Source: Bacillota bacterium (lineage in GTDB: Bacteria > Bacillota > Clostridia > Christensenellales > JAEXRW01). Taken from it: DNA of 64,000 nt. Below the pieces are notes generated by a model. That model was not told where the DNA came from. It was given only the letters and a program-made list of their open reading frames with translations, and did no database searches. This document shows positions 57,659-64,000 of this stretch, in pieces. Position numbers and translations under genes: made by a program. Within the stretch, counting starts at the first letter, position 1; every line of letters starts with the position of its first letter. The DNA lies in the NCBI GenBank assembly GCA_023454175.1, contig JAEXRW010000020.1:1-64000 (forward strand), given 5' to 3'.

Positions 57659-58432
57659 CTATTTCAGTTTGAAGTGCAGCTCGCTCTTTTCCGCCGCCTT
57701 GGTGAACCCGCATTTTGCGTACATCTCCCTGGGGGTGTCGTCGCTGCTCGTCACCAGGTACGCTGTCCCGATGCCCTTTGCGCGCGCTTCCTCCAGCAGC
57801 TTCCGTACCGCCGCCGTGCCAAATCCCTTTCGCTGGTGCTGGTCCAGGATGTTGAATTCTTCGATCTTTGCCAGGCCCTTGTGGAGAAATAGCTCCACCT
57901 TTCCTACCGCTTCGCCTTTGTAGTAGCATACGTACAGGGTCAGGTCGTTGGGTTCCGCGTAGGCGCGCATCCTGCGAACGCTGCGCCGCGTGGCAAAGTC
58001 TTCGCCCGTGTGCAGGCTGGTCAGGTAGTCCACCCGCCGCCCGTCTTCCAGCATAGCCGGGTCGTTCGCCGGCACCACGATGCACTCCGGGTTTCCGGAT
58101 ATCGTGGTGAACTTCTCCGTGGAAATGGTCATCAGGTCGTCCACGCAGTAATCCGCCGGTATGGGCAGTGTGTCGAGGAATGCCTGTTCCAGTGTGAAAT
58201 AACACTCCAGCTGCAGGAAATCCGCCTTTTCTTTCCTGCGTATGTCCAGTTCCTTCTGTACTTCACATCTTAACGTCTCATCGTCCAGCCGTTTTGGGTA
58301 TACCGTCATATTGTGCATGTACATGTCGGGGATGCTCGCGTCCCGGAAACGCAGCGATACCCCCGTATCCTCGCGTTTAGAGAAATTGCTGGTATAGGCG
58401 GTCTCGGCTTCGTATAGTTTTTGGATGTCCAC
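57659..58432 (-). CDS. GNAT acetyltransferase with an N-terminal extension
   Basis: The 257-residue protein has an N-terminal region of about 120 residues (with a Cys/Glu-rich segment) and a C-terminal GNAT fold. Its acetyl-CoA loop is DQHQRKGFGTAAVRKLLEEA, and the closing strand is MYAKCGFTKA. The N-terminal half looks like a second degenerate GNAT. Substrate is unknown. It has its own terminator. Confidence 0.85.
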   Translation of the reverse strand: MDIQKLYEAETAYTSNFSKREDTGVSLRFRDASIPDMYMHNMTVYPKRLDDETLRCEVQKELDIRRKEKADFLQLECYFTLEQAFLDTLPIPADYCVDDLMTISTEKFTTISGNPECIVVPANDPAMLEDGRRVDYLTSLHTGEDFATRRSVRRMRAYAEPNDLTLYVCYYKGEAVGKVELFLHKGLAKIEEFNILDQHQRKGFGTAAVRKLLEEARAKGIGTAYLVTSSDDTPREMYAKCGFTKAAEKSELHFKLK

Positions 58433-58495
58433 TAAATATCACTCCTTTATTGCCTGCCATGCAATTATACCGGCAATAGTATAATTTGTAAACAA

Positions 58496-58523
58496 CAAGA
58501 ACCCCCTTTCTTAGGGGTTCTTG
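58496..58523 (-). terminator. Terminator of the large surface protein at 58554
   Basis: CAAGAACCCC, loop TAAGAAAG, GGGGTTCTTG, then TTGTTT on the minus strand; a perfect 10-bp stem. Confidence 0.87.
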
Positions 58524-58553
58524 CTGTTGTGTCCGTATAGTTATAATACCTTT

Positions 58554-61043
58554 TTAAAAAGGTTTCGCCTTTACGATGGCGCTGAAGGAGCTGTATACCT
58601 TCACCCCGCCCGCCATCCGGTATGCCCGCACCTTGTAGTAGACGGTCTTCCCGGGGATCAGGCCGGACTGGTTAAAGGTCGTCGCGCTTTGATCCGATGC
58701 CAGGCTGTAGCGTCCGCCTTGGGACGTGGCTTTGTATACTTCATACCCCGTCGCCCCCGGCACGGCTCCCCAGGTGAGCGTGGCGCTTCCTGCTGCTGGC
58801 GTAGCCTTTATCTGTGCCGGCTTGAGGAGCGCAGGTGTGGCGTAGCGTACGGTGGAATAGCTTCCGTGCGTCGTTACGCTGCCCGAGGTGCACTTCACCC
58901 GTACCTTGTAATAGTACGTCTTGCCCGTGTTCAGTCCCGTATCCGTATACCCCGTTCCTGCCGTGGCGGTCAGGTAGCTGAACGGCCCCTTCTTGCCCGT
59001 GGCGCGGTAGATCTCGTATCCCTGCGCGGCCGCTACCGCCTTCCAGCTCAGGGTTATGCCGTCATATCCCCTGGCGGTGGCTTTGACGGAGGGTGTGGCG
59101 ATTCTGGCGAATTCCGCCTTCAACGTACGGCTCTTGCTGGCGGTGAAGGTGTACTCCGTATTATAGGTTAATACAGTGCGCCCCTCCAGCCAGCGCACGA
59201 AGCGGTAGCCTTCCTTGGGCGTGGCCCGCAGGGTCACCGCCGTGCCGATATAGTATTTCCCCGCGCCTGTCACCTTGCCGTAGCCCGTGCTGTTGGCCGT
59301 GGCCTTGATGGTGTATTGCGTGACCGCGATCCATTTCGCGTGCAGCGTGCTGTCCGTTTTGATGAGCGTGCTGGATGTATACTGCGTTCCCGTTCCGTTT
59401 GTCCCCGTGAACCACCCGCCGAATGTGTATCCGCTCCGTACCGGGTTCGTGGGCCAGTTCGTCCCCGCCGCGGTGTTCTTCGGGATGGTCTTGGCTGCAT
59501 ACGTCGATCCCAGGCTTTCAAATGTGAGCGTGCGGTATTTCGAGTCGAAGCTGGCCTTCACGGTTTTATTTTCTGTAACGGGCGTATCTGTCCTCGACGC
59601 GGTCTGTTTTCCGTCATCCCACCCGGTGAAATCGTACCCTGCATCCGGTACCGCAGTCACTTCCGTGCCCGAGCTGCCGTAATCCACCGTCTGGGTGGCC
59701 GTTCCCGTGATGCGCCCGCCCGTTCCCGCCGTGTATTTCAGTTGGAATTGGTCGATGGCAAAGCTCGCCGTATAGGTGCGGTCGTCCTGCACGTTGGTTT
59801 CCGTGCGTTTCGCACTCGTTTTGTTATCGTCCCACTTCACGAAGTGGTAATGTTCGTCCGGCACCGCCGTCACTTCCGTCCCAGAGCCGCCCTGGAGTAT
59901 GCTTTGTGTGTCATCGCCGCTTAATGTGCCGTGTTCTCCGGCTGCGTAATTCAGGTCGAAGAACTTTTCGCATGTATACAGGCACGGGTTTGAACTGGTC
60001 CAGTCATTGCACGCTATATAAGGTTGGTCATATTTGCCTAGTGCCAGGCTGGCTCTATCCATGCCGCCCGCTGAAAACTTTTGTCCCACTGCCGTCCAGG
60101 CCGTGCCATCATATATTTTGTATACGCCGGTGTTGTTCTGGCTCCTGTATGCCACCACAGGATGGTTTTGGCTGTCGATGGCCAGGCTGTTATCCGACCC
60201 GCCGTTGAAGACACTGGTAGAGCCTATCTGCTGCCAGGTTGCATCTTTATACTGCCATACCACTACGCCGTCATACTGGGCAAACGATACATAGAGCACC
60301 CCTTCTTTGTCAAAGGCCAGGTTGATACAGTCCCCGGCCCCCGTTGCGCCCAGGTCCTCCCAGCTTTCCCCGTTCCACCGGCGTATCACCACATTTGAAT
60401 TGTATCGGTAGGCCGCATAGGGCTTATCGTCGGGGCTGATAGCAAGGCAGATATTGTCCACCGTCTGCTCCGAGAATCCCGTGTTGCCCACGGTTTCCCA
60501 TGCTCCTGCGGTGCTGTTGTACTTTCTTAGTGTCAGTCTCTCATAGGTCCCCATGTCGAAGGAATTCATCTCCTTGAAAAGGACATAGGGTGCGTCCTGG
60601 CTGTCCAGGGCCAGTCGTATATATCTCGCTTGGTTGTTGCTGGCGCTTGGCAGCGTCGTCCAGGTTTCCGCAGAGTACATACTTACACATGGGTAACTTT
60701 TGATGTATGCCACATAGGGGATGTCCTGGCTGTCTATCGCCAGGTCCAGTGCGTCATTCCTGGCATAGGTGGAAAAAGCGACTCCCCCCACCGTCTCCCA
60801 TCCCGCACCGTTGAATTTATAAAGTGTATCGGAGCCCGGTGAATCAGTGCAGGCCACGTATGGCGTGTCGTGGCTGTCCAGTGCCAGCCGCACCACATAG
60901 GGTTGCATACCCGAGATGGCGCTCGGGCCTACCGTTCTCCAGGTCTGGGTATATGCATATGCCACCGTCGGGTTGACCGGTAATAATGTAATACTTAAGG
61001 TGAGGGCGATAAGAAATGTGATCGTTTTGCGCCAGGTTTTCAT
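58554..61043 (-). CDS. Secreted propeller / InlB-B-repeat / Fn3 surface protein
   Basis: The 829-residue exported protein has a signal peptide (about 1-30, cleavage near AYAY). A region of about 330 residues of beta-propeller-like units (LALDSQDIPYVAY and LAIDSQNHPVVAY recur) follows. Two or three Divergent-InlB-B-repeat units (GGRITGTATQTVDYG, GYDFTGWDDGKQTASR) come next, then a Listeria-Bacteroides repeat (SGYTFGGWFTGTNGTG). Two Fn3 modules of the pattern GYEIYRAT...YYYKVR end it. No sorting motif is visible. The terminal Fn3 modules are near relatives of those in the protein at 33478. Confidence 0.88.
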   Translation of the reverse strand: MKTWRKTITFLIALTLSITLLPVNPTVAYAYTQTWRTVGPSAISGMQPYVVRLALDSHDTPYVACTDSPGSDTLYKFNGAGWETVGGVAFSTYARNDALDLAIDSQDIPYVAYIKSYPCVSMYSAETWTTLPSASNNQARYIRLALDSQDAPYVLFKEMNSFDMGTYERLTLRKYNSTAGAWETVGNTGFSEQTVDNICLAISPDDKPYAAYRYNSNVVIRRWNGESWEDLGATGAGDCINLAFDKEGVLYVSFAQYDGVVVWQYKDATWQQIGSTSVFNGGSDNSLAIDSQNHPVVAYRSQNNTGVYKIYDGTAWTAVGQKFSAGGMDRASLALGKYDQPYIACNDWTSSNPCLYTCEKFFDLNYAAGEHGTLSGDDTQSILQGGSGTEVTAVPDEHYHFVKWDDNKTSAKRTETNVQDDRTYTASFAIDQFQLKYTAGTGGRITGTATQTVDYGSSGTEVTAVPDAGYDFTGWDDGKQTASRTDTPVTENKTVKASFDSKYRTLTFESLGSTYAAKTIPKNTAAGTNWPTNPVRSGYTFGGWFTGTNGTGTQYTSSTLIKTDSTLHAKWIAVTQYTIKATANSTGYGKVTGAGKYYIGTAVTLRATPKEGYRFVRWLEGRTVLTYNTEYTFTASKSRTLKAEFARIATPSVKATARGYDGITLSWKAVAAAQGYEIYRATGKKGPFSYLTATAGTGYTDTGLNTGKTYYYKVRVKCTSGSVTTHGSYSTVRYATPALLKPAQIKATPAAGSATLTWGAVPGATGYEVYKATSQGGRYSLASDQSATTFNQSGLIPGKTVYYKVRAYRMAGGVKVYSSFSAIVKAKPF

Positions 61044-61216
61044 GCGGGTGCCTCCTTCAATTGTAAATGCCGCTTGTAACTGTCATTGATATAAATCGGA
61101 AAAACCCTGAAGGATGATTAGTTATTTCCATATTGTTCTAAGTATCTGGCATTTTATAGGTATGTCCTGCTGTGTGATGGCCGTAATGCGGCAATGGAGG
61201 GGCCTTGAAGCAGGAT

Positions 61217-61246
61217 AAGCCGGGGTATGTCTCCATACCCCGGCTT
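61217..61246 (-). terminator. Hairpin after the VOC gene
   Basis: AAGCCGGGGTATG, loop GAGA, CATACCCCGGCTT, a perfect 13-bp stem with a GNRA loop on the minus strand and no T-run. Confidence 0.65.
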
Positions 61247-61276
61247 TCAGCGGTTTGTTAACGATCCTGTCCTTGA

Positions 61277-61744
61277 TTATAATGTTTCCGCCACCGATTG
61301 GACGAATTCCACCGGGTGCATGATATGCTTCGCCGTCTCCTCGATGGAATGCCCCTCCTTCAGGTACCGCCTTGCGATCGCCGCCATGGATTCCCCGATC
61401 TCGATGATGTGTTTGTCCGGGTCGTACAGGCGGATCACCCGCTGCTGCCACTCGTATTTTTTCGGTTCGTGCACGTGCTCCACGCCTTCGCACGTTTTCA
61501 GGTGCTCGGTAAATGCGTCGAAGTCCTCTTCTTCGAAATACAGCTCTGCGTCGTGGTTCCCGTATTTCACCGTGCCCTCGTCGATGCCCATCAGCTGGGC
61601 AAAATTCAGCTGGATGGAAAACCCGCCGGTAAAGCAGAGGTTCCACCCCAGGTCCATGACCACCTTTTGCCCCAGCACCTCTTCGTAGAACTTCCGTGAT
61701 CTCTCCAGATCGGTCACCGCCACCAGTGCGCCCGAGAATTTCAT
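61277..61744 (-). CDS. VOC (glyoxalase/bleomycin-resistance) superfamily protein
   Basis: The 155-residue protein has a VOC fold over about residues 1-120 (FSGALVAVTDLERSRKFYEEVLG, VIRLYDPDKHIIEIGES with the metal-ligand Glu). A C-terminal helical tail of about 35 residues is HIMHPVEFVQSVAETL. The start at 61744 follows GGGGAGGG. Substrate unknown; it may be a dioxygenase or lyase-like enzyme. It is co-oriented with the flavodoxin gene but separated by a terminator. Confidence 0.85.
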   Translation of the reverse strand: MKFSGALVAVTDLERSRKFYEEVLGQKVVMDLGWNLCFTGGFSIQLNFAQLMGIDEGTVKYGNHDAELYFEEEDFDAFTEHLKTCEGVEHVHEPKKYEWQQRVIRLYDPDKHIIEIGESMAAIARRYLKEGHSIEETAKHIMHPVEFVQSVAETL

Positions 61745-61830
61745 GACTATGCCCTCCCCAAATAATGATTTACAGGGATATTGTACCATAAAGCGAACAC
61801 TTGTTCTAGTCTTTTTTGATATGCTTCAAA

Positions 61831-61856
61831 CAAAAGGCTGCCCTTTTCCGGCAGCC
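61831..61856 (-). terminator. Terminator of the flavodoxin operon
   Basis: GGCTGCC, loop GGAAAAG, GGCAGCC, then TTTTG on the minus strand, 70 bp past the flavodoxin stop. Confidence 0.85.
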
Positions 61857-61925
61857 GGTTGATATTTGGTATTTTGTTACAGTTGTCAGGTTCATCCCCC
61901 TGGGCGATTGGCAGGCCGAAGGGTA

Positions 61926-62387
61926 TCAGCTGCACTTCAGTCCTGATGCAAACATCCTGGCGTTGTGAATATCCGCTTCGTTCGGCCTGCCGTTGTTCAT
62001 CCCGCCGATATATTTCAGGAAGCTGTTGGTATTGTAGCCCAGGCACGCGAATTCGCCCGTGATGTGGTAACCCTTCGACTGCAGCGTCTCCCGGAGCCGG
62101 GCATGGTCCTTTGCCGTCTTCTTCTCGCCCATGACCGCGCTGGTTGAGAAAATAAAGCACTTTTTGCCCGCAACGTTCGGCAGCTTTTCGGCGAAGTCCA
62201 GCAGCTCCCTGTAGTGTCTGCCGCTGTCGATCCCCGAGCCGAAGCCAATGAGGTCGTATTCCTTCAGTTCGTTTTCGTCTGTCTCCGCCGTGCTTTGGAT
62301 AGTCGCTCCGATTACATCGGCCATGGCCTCGGCTACTTTGCGCGTGTTGTTGTGGTGGTACGAGTACAGTACGATCAGGCTTTTCAT
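61926..62387 (-). CDS. Flavodoxin-family protein
   Basis: The 153-residue flavodoxin fold shows IVLYSYHHNNTRKVAEAMA as the phosphate loop and IGFGSGIDSGRHY, FSTSAVMG downstream. It is likely an electron carrier or a small quinone-reductase-like protein. Its ATG overlaps the stop of the XRE gene as ATGA, and that gene overlaps the membrane protein gene. The three form one translationally coupled operon. Confidence 0.88.
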   Translation of the reverse strand: MKSLIVLYSYHHNNTRKVAEAMADVIGATIQSTAETDENELKEYDLIGFGSGIDSGRHYRELLDFAEKLPNVAGKKCFIFSTSAVMGEKKTAKDHARLRETLQSKGYHITGEFACLGYNTNSFLKYIGGMNNGRPNEADIHNARMFASGLKCS

Positions 62388-62626
62388 TTTGCTGTACCTC
62401 CTGCTTCTTCCTTCACGGTATAATCGAATACCTCTGTGATGTTCACGCCGAAAGCGTCGGCGATCCGGAATGCCAGCTCCAGCGACGGCGAGTACTTGCC
62501 TGCTTCGATCGCGATGATCGTCTGCCTGGATATTTCCGCTTTCTCGGCCAGCTCCTGCTGCGTCATCTCATTGGCAAAGAAACGGAGCTTCCGGATGTTG
62601 TTTGAGATTTCAAATTTCTTAGGCAT
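62384..62626 (-). CDS. XRE-family HTH regulator
   Basis: The 80-residue single-domain regulator has the HTH core FFANEMTQQELAEKAEISRQTIIAIEAGKYSPSLELAFRIADAF (about 17-60). ATG 62626 is chosen, with AAGGGG eight bases upstream and an 8-bp overlap with the preceding gene. This regulator type often sits beside a small membrane protein of unknown role, as here. Likely autoregulatory. Confidence 0.9.
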   Translation of the reverse strand: MPKKFEISNNIRKLRFFANEMTQQELAEKAEISRQTIIAIEAGKYSPSLELAFRIADAFGVNITEVFDYTVKEEAGGTAK

Positions 62627-63119
62627 TTCTGACACCCCTTCTGTAATAGATCAGCTGGGCGATGCCCTCGGTGATCGCGCCGGCGCCGAATGAGAGAAAG
62701 AGGATGTTGAGCATCACCGCAGCGGAAGCGCCGCATACCAGGGATACGAGTGCTGCGACAAACCCGATGCCTGCGATGGAGAAACTGACCCGCATGGATT
62801 TGAGCCCGATCAGCTTATGCATTTCATCTTCGGCCATTTCCCGGTTGATCGTTTTCTCCACTTCCTTGTCATCGCATTTGCCCGTGCGGATTTGTTTCTT
62901 CACGGCGATGGCGATGGAGAGGATGATGTGGAATACGATCTGGATGACGATCGTGGCGCCGATGCCGATGCCGAGGAAGATCAGTATCGTCGTCGCCCAG
63001 AATTTCATCTCATCCGTCACGGGTGGCAGCGCCATGCCGAAAGCATAGATGCAGTACGCCGCCAGAAGCAATACCCCCGTCGCAATGGATACGATTGTTT
63101 TCTTTACCTGATAAGACAT
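62619..63119 (-). CDS. Four-helix membrane protein of an XRE-linked pair
   Basis: The 166-residue protein has four membrane helices (about 12-32, 43-73, 108-130 and 133-155) and a charged cytoplasmic loop in the middle (KKQIRTGKCDDKEVEKTINREMAEDEMHKLIG). Family not recognised with certainty. It is first in the operon with the XRE and flavodoxin genes and has a sigma-A promoter upstream. A membrane sensor or modulator of the regulator is possible. Confidence 0.75.
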   Translation of the reverse strand: MSYQVKKTIVSIATGVLLLAAYCIYAFGMALPPVTDEMKFWATTILIFLGIGIGATIVIQIVFHIILSIAIAVKKQIRTGKCDDKEVEKTINREMAEDEMHKLIGLKSMRVSFSIAGIGFVAALVSLVCGASAAVMLNILFLSFGAGAITEGIAQLIYYRRGVRNA

Positions 63120-63140
63120 TTTGAATACGCTCCTTTTTAC

Positions 63141-63213
63141 ATTATGTTCCCTTTACGCTACATAATATATTCTTTTCATTACATGATGTCAAGTATTTTT
63201 TACATTTTGTCAA
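63141..63213 (-). promoter_or_regulatory. Promoter and candidate operators of the XRE operon
   Basis: -35 TTGACA (63187-63192) and -10 TATATT (63164-63169) with a 17-bp spacer. A second TTGACA with the same flanks lies 21 bp upstream (63208-63213). ATTATGT (63141-63147) and ACATAAT (63160-63166) form an inverted repeat at the start of transcription, a plausible XRE operator. Confidence 0.72.
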
Positions 63214-63254
63214 GTATTTTTTAGATTGAACTACACCTGCTATCTTTGGAATAG

Positions 63255-63277
63255 AAAAAGGCGGCTATTAACCGCCT
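63255..63277 (-). terminator. Terminator of guaB
   Basis: AGGCGG, loop TTAATAG, CCGCCT, then TTTT on the minus strand, 130 bp past the guaB stop. Confidence 0.75.
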
Positions 63278-63299
63278 CTTGTTTGTGCAAAACAACATA

Positions 63300-63355
63300 T
63301 AATAACCCCTCGAAGGGCTTACCACAATTCTTAACTCTTAATTCTTAATTCTTAT
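63300..63355. repeat. Composite repeat after guaB
   Basis: CCCCTCGAAGGG and an AATTCTTAACTCTTAATT tract, sense direction of guaB; about 50 bp past its stop. Confidence 0.7.
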
Positions 63356-63406
63356 TTGATCAAAAGCCCCTTTCGGAGCTTTCGTCAATGCATTCTAGCC
63401 TGGTGT

Positions 63407-64000
63407 TTACAATCTTACATTATAGTTCGGGGCTTCCTTCGTGATGTACACGTCGTGCGGGTGGCTCTCCTGCAGCCCCGATTGCGAGATGTGGATGAAC
63501 TGGGTTTTCGTCCGCAGCTCGGTGATGTTCTTGACCCCGCAGTATCCCATGCCCGAACGTAATCCTCCGACCAGCTGGTATACCATATCCGATAGCGGTC
63601 CCTTGTACGGTACACGGCCCTCCACGCCTTCGGGTACAAATTTGGGCGCGTCCTCCTGGAAATACCGGTCCTTGCTCCCCTGCGCCATCGCGCCGATGGA
63701 GCCCATGCCCCGGTATACCTTGAAGCTCCTGCCCTGGTAGATCTCCGTCTCGCCCGGGCTCTCTTCGGTGCCCGCGAAGAGGCTGCCGATCATCACCGCG
63801 CTGGCCCCCGCTGCGATGGCCTTCGTGATGTCCCCGCTGTATTTGATGCCGCCGTCGCCGATGATGGAGACGCCGTGCCTGTCAGCTTCCTTCGCGCAGT
63901 CCATGATAGCCGTGATCTGCGGCACCCCGATGCCCGCCACCACCCGCGTGGTGCAGATGGAGCCCGGCCCCATGCCCACTTTGATGCAGTCCGCGCCCGC
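63407..64000 (-). CDS. guaB: IMP dehydrogenase, C-terminal part (runs off the window)
   Basis: IMP dehydrogenase oxidises IMP to XMP, feeding GuaA. The 197 residues visible are the C-terminal part of the catalytic barrel: VGMGPGSICTTR with the active-site Cys, SIIGDGGIKYSGDITKA, the MIGSLFAGTEESPGE phosphate-binding loop, YRGMGSIGAM and the flap VPYKGPLSDMVYQL. The N-terminus and any CBS pair lie beyond the right edge. The frame is open to the edge. Confidence 0.96.
   Translation of the reverse strand, partial: AGADCIKVGMGPGSICTTRVVAGIGVPQITAIMDCAKEADRHGVSIIGDGGIKYSGDITKAIAAGASAVMIGSLFAGTEESPGETEIYQGRSFKVYRGMGSIGAMAQGSKDRYFQEDAPKFVPEGVEGRVPYKGPLSDMVYQLVGGLRSGMGYCGVKNITELRTKTQFIHISQSGLQESHPHDVYITKEAPNYNVRL

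Overview
The window looks like chromosomal DNA of an anaerobic, endospore-lineage Firmicute (class Clostridia, moderately high GC). The evidence is a SPOCS/DUF3794 spore-type protein, VanW and NodB-type wall proteins, several flavodoxin/ferredoxin redox genes, lactate-racemase cofactor genes (larE, larB, larC), strong sigma-A type promoters, and dispersed palindromic intergenic repeats of the kind common in Clostridia. The exact genus cannot be read from the sequence. No rRNA or tRNA gene, CRISPR array, integrase or transposase gene was seen.

The main theme is purine synthesis. On the minus strand purE-purC-purF-(four-helix-bundle gene)-purM-purN run from 25.2 to 19.8 kb behind a well-formed promoter. 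purH (7.7-6.2 kb) and purD (3.2-1.9 kb) follow further along, separated by unrelated genes: a peptide ABC importer (SBP-dppB-dppC-dppD-dppF), a PAS-GGDEF-HD-GYP protein, a CBS protein, a GNAT, a broken lipoprotein and a small membrane-anchored protein. guaA (42.0-40.5 kb) and the 3' part of guaB (right edge) supply the GMP branch.

From 25 to 33 kb lie accessory genes: a YaiI-family protein, a GNAT interrupted by an in-frame TGA, a lipoprotein, fructokinase, a frameshifted DUF559 gene, a MarR-GNAT operon with clear operators, a methyltransferase, a YciI protein, a fragment of a TetR gene and an AT-rich orphan. From 33.2 to 40.5 kb, copies of the last ~75 bp of guaA flank a segment carrying a large Fn3 surface protein, a DUF4386 membrane protein, a small membrane protein, a TetR regulator with paired operators, and a nitroreductase. 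This resembles the remains of a genomic island at the guaA 3' end. A gene-free stretch at 42.0-43.2 kb is full of hairpins and direct repeats.

From 43 to 64 kb are the DUF3794 gene, larC, an alpha/alpha-toroid protein, larB, larE, a MazF-like toxin-antitoxin pair, a J-domain/transmembrane/leucine-rich-repeat fusion, two NodB deacetylases, a TetR/EFR1 divergent pair, a flavin reductase with a QueG-like Fe-S protein, a DJ-1 protein, a cupin, a GNAT, a second large surface protein, a VOC protein, a membrane protein/XRE/flavodoxin operon, and guaB.

The most unusual content is non-coding. There are four repeat types: heptamer tracts (TTGAGAG-like in the sense strand) that start at or inside stop codons; a two-hairpin repeat whose first hairpin is conserved and whose second has a different but self-complementary stem in each copy; a hairpin with an identical 13-nt loop but unrelated 10-bp stems; and duplicated guaA ends.
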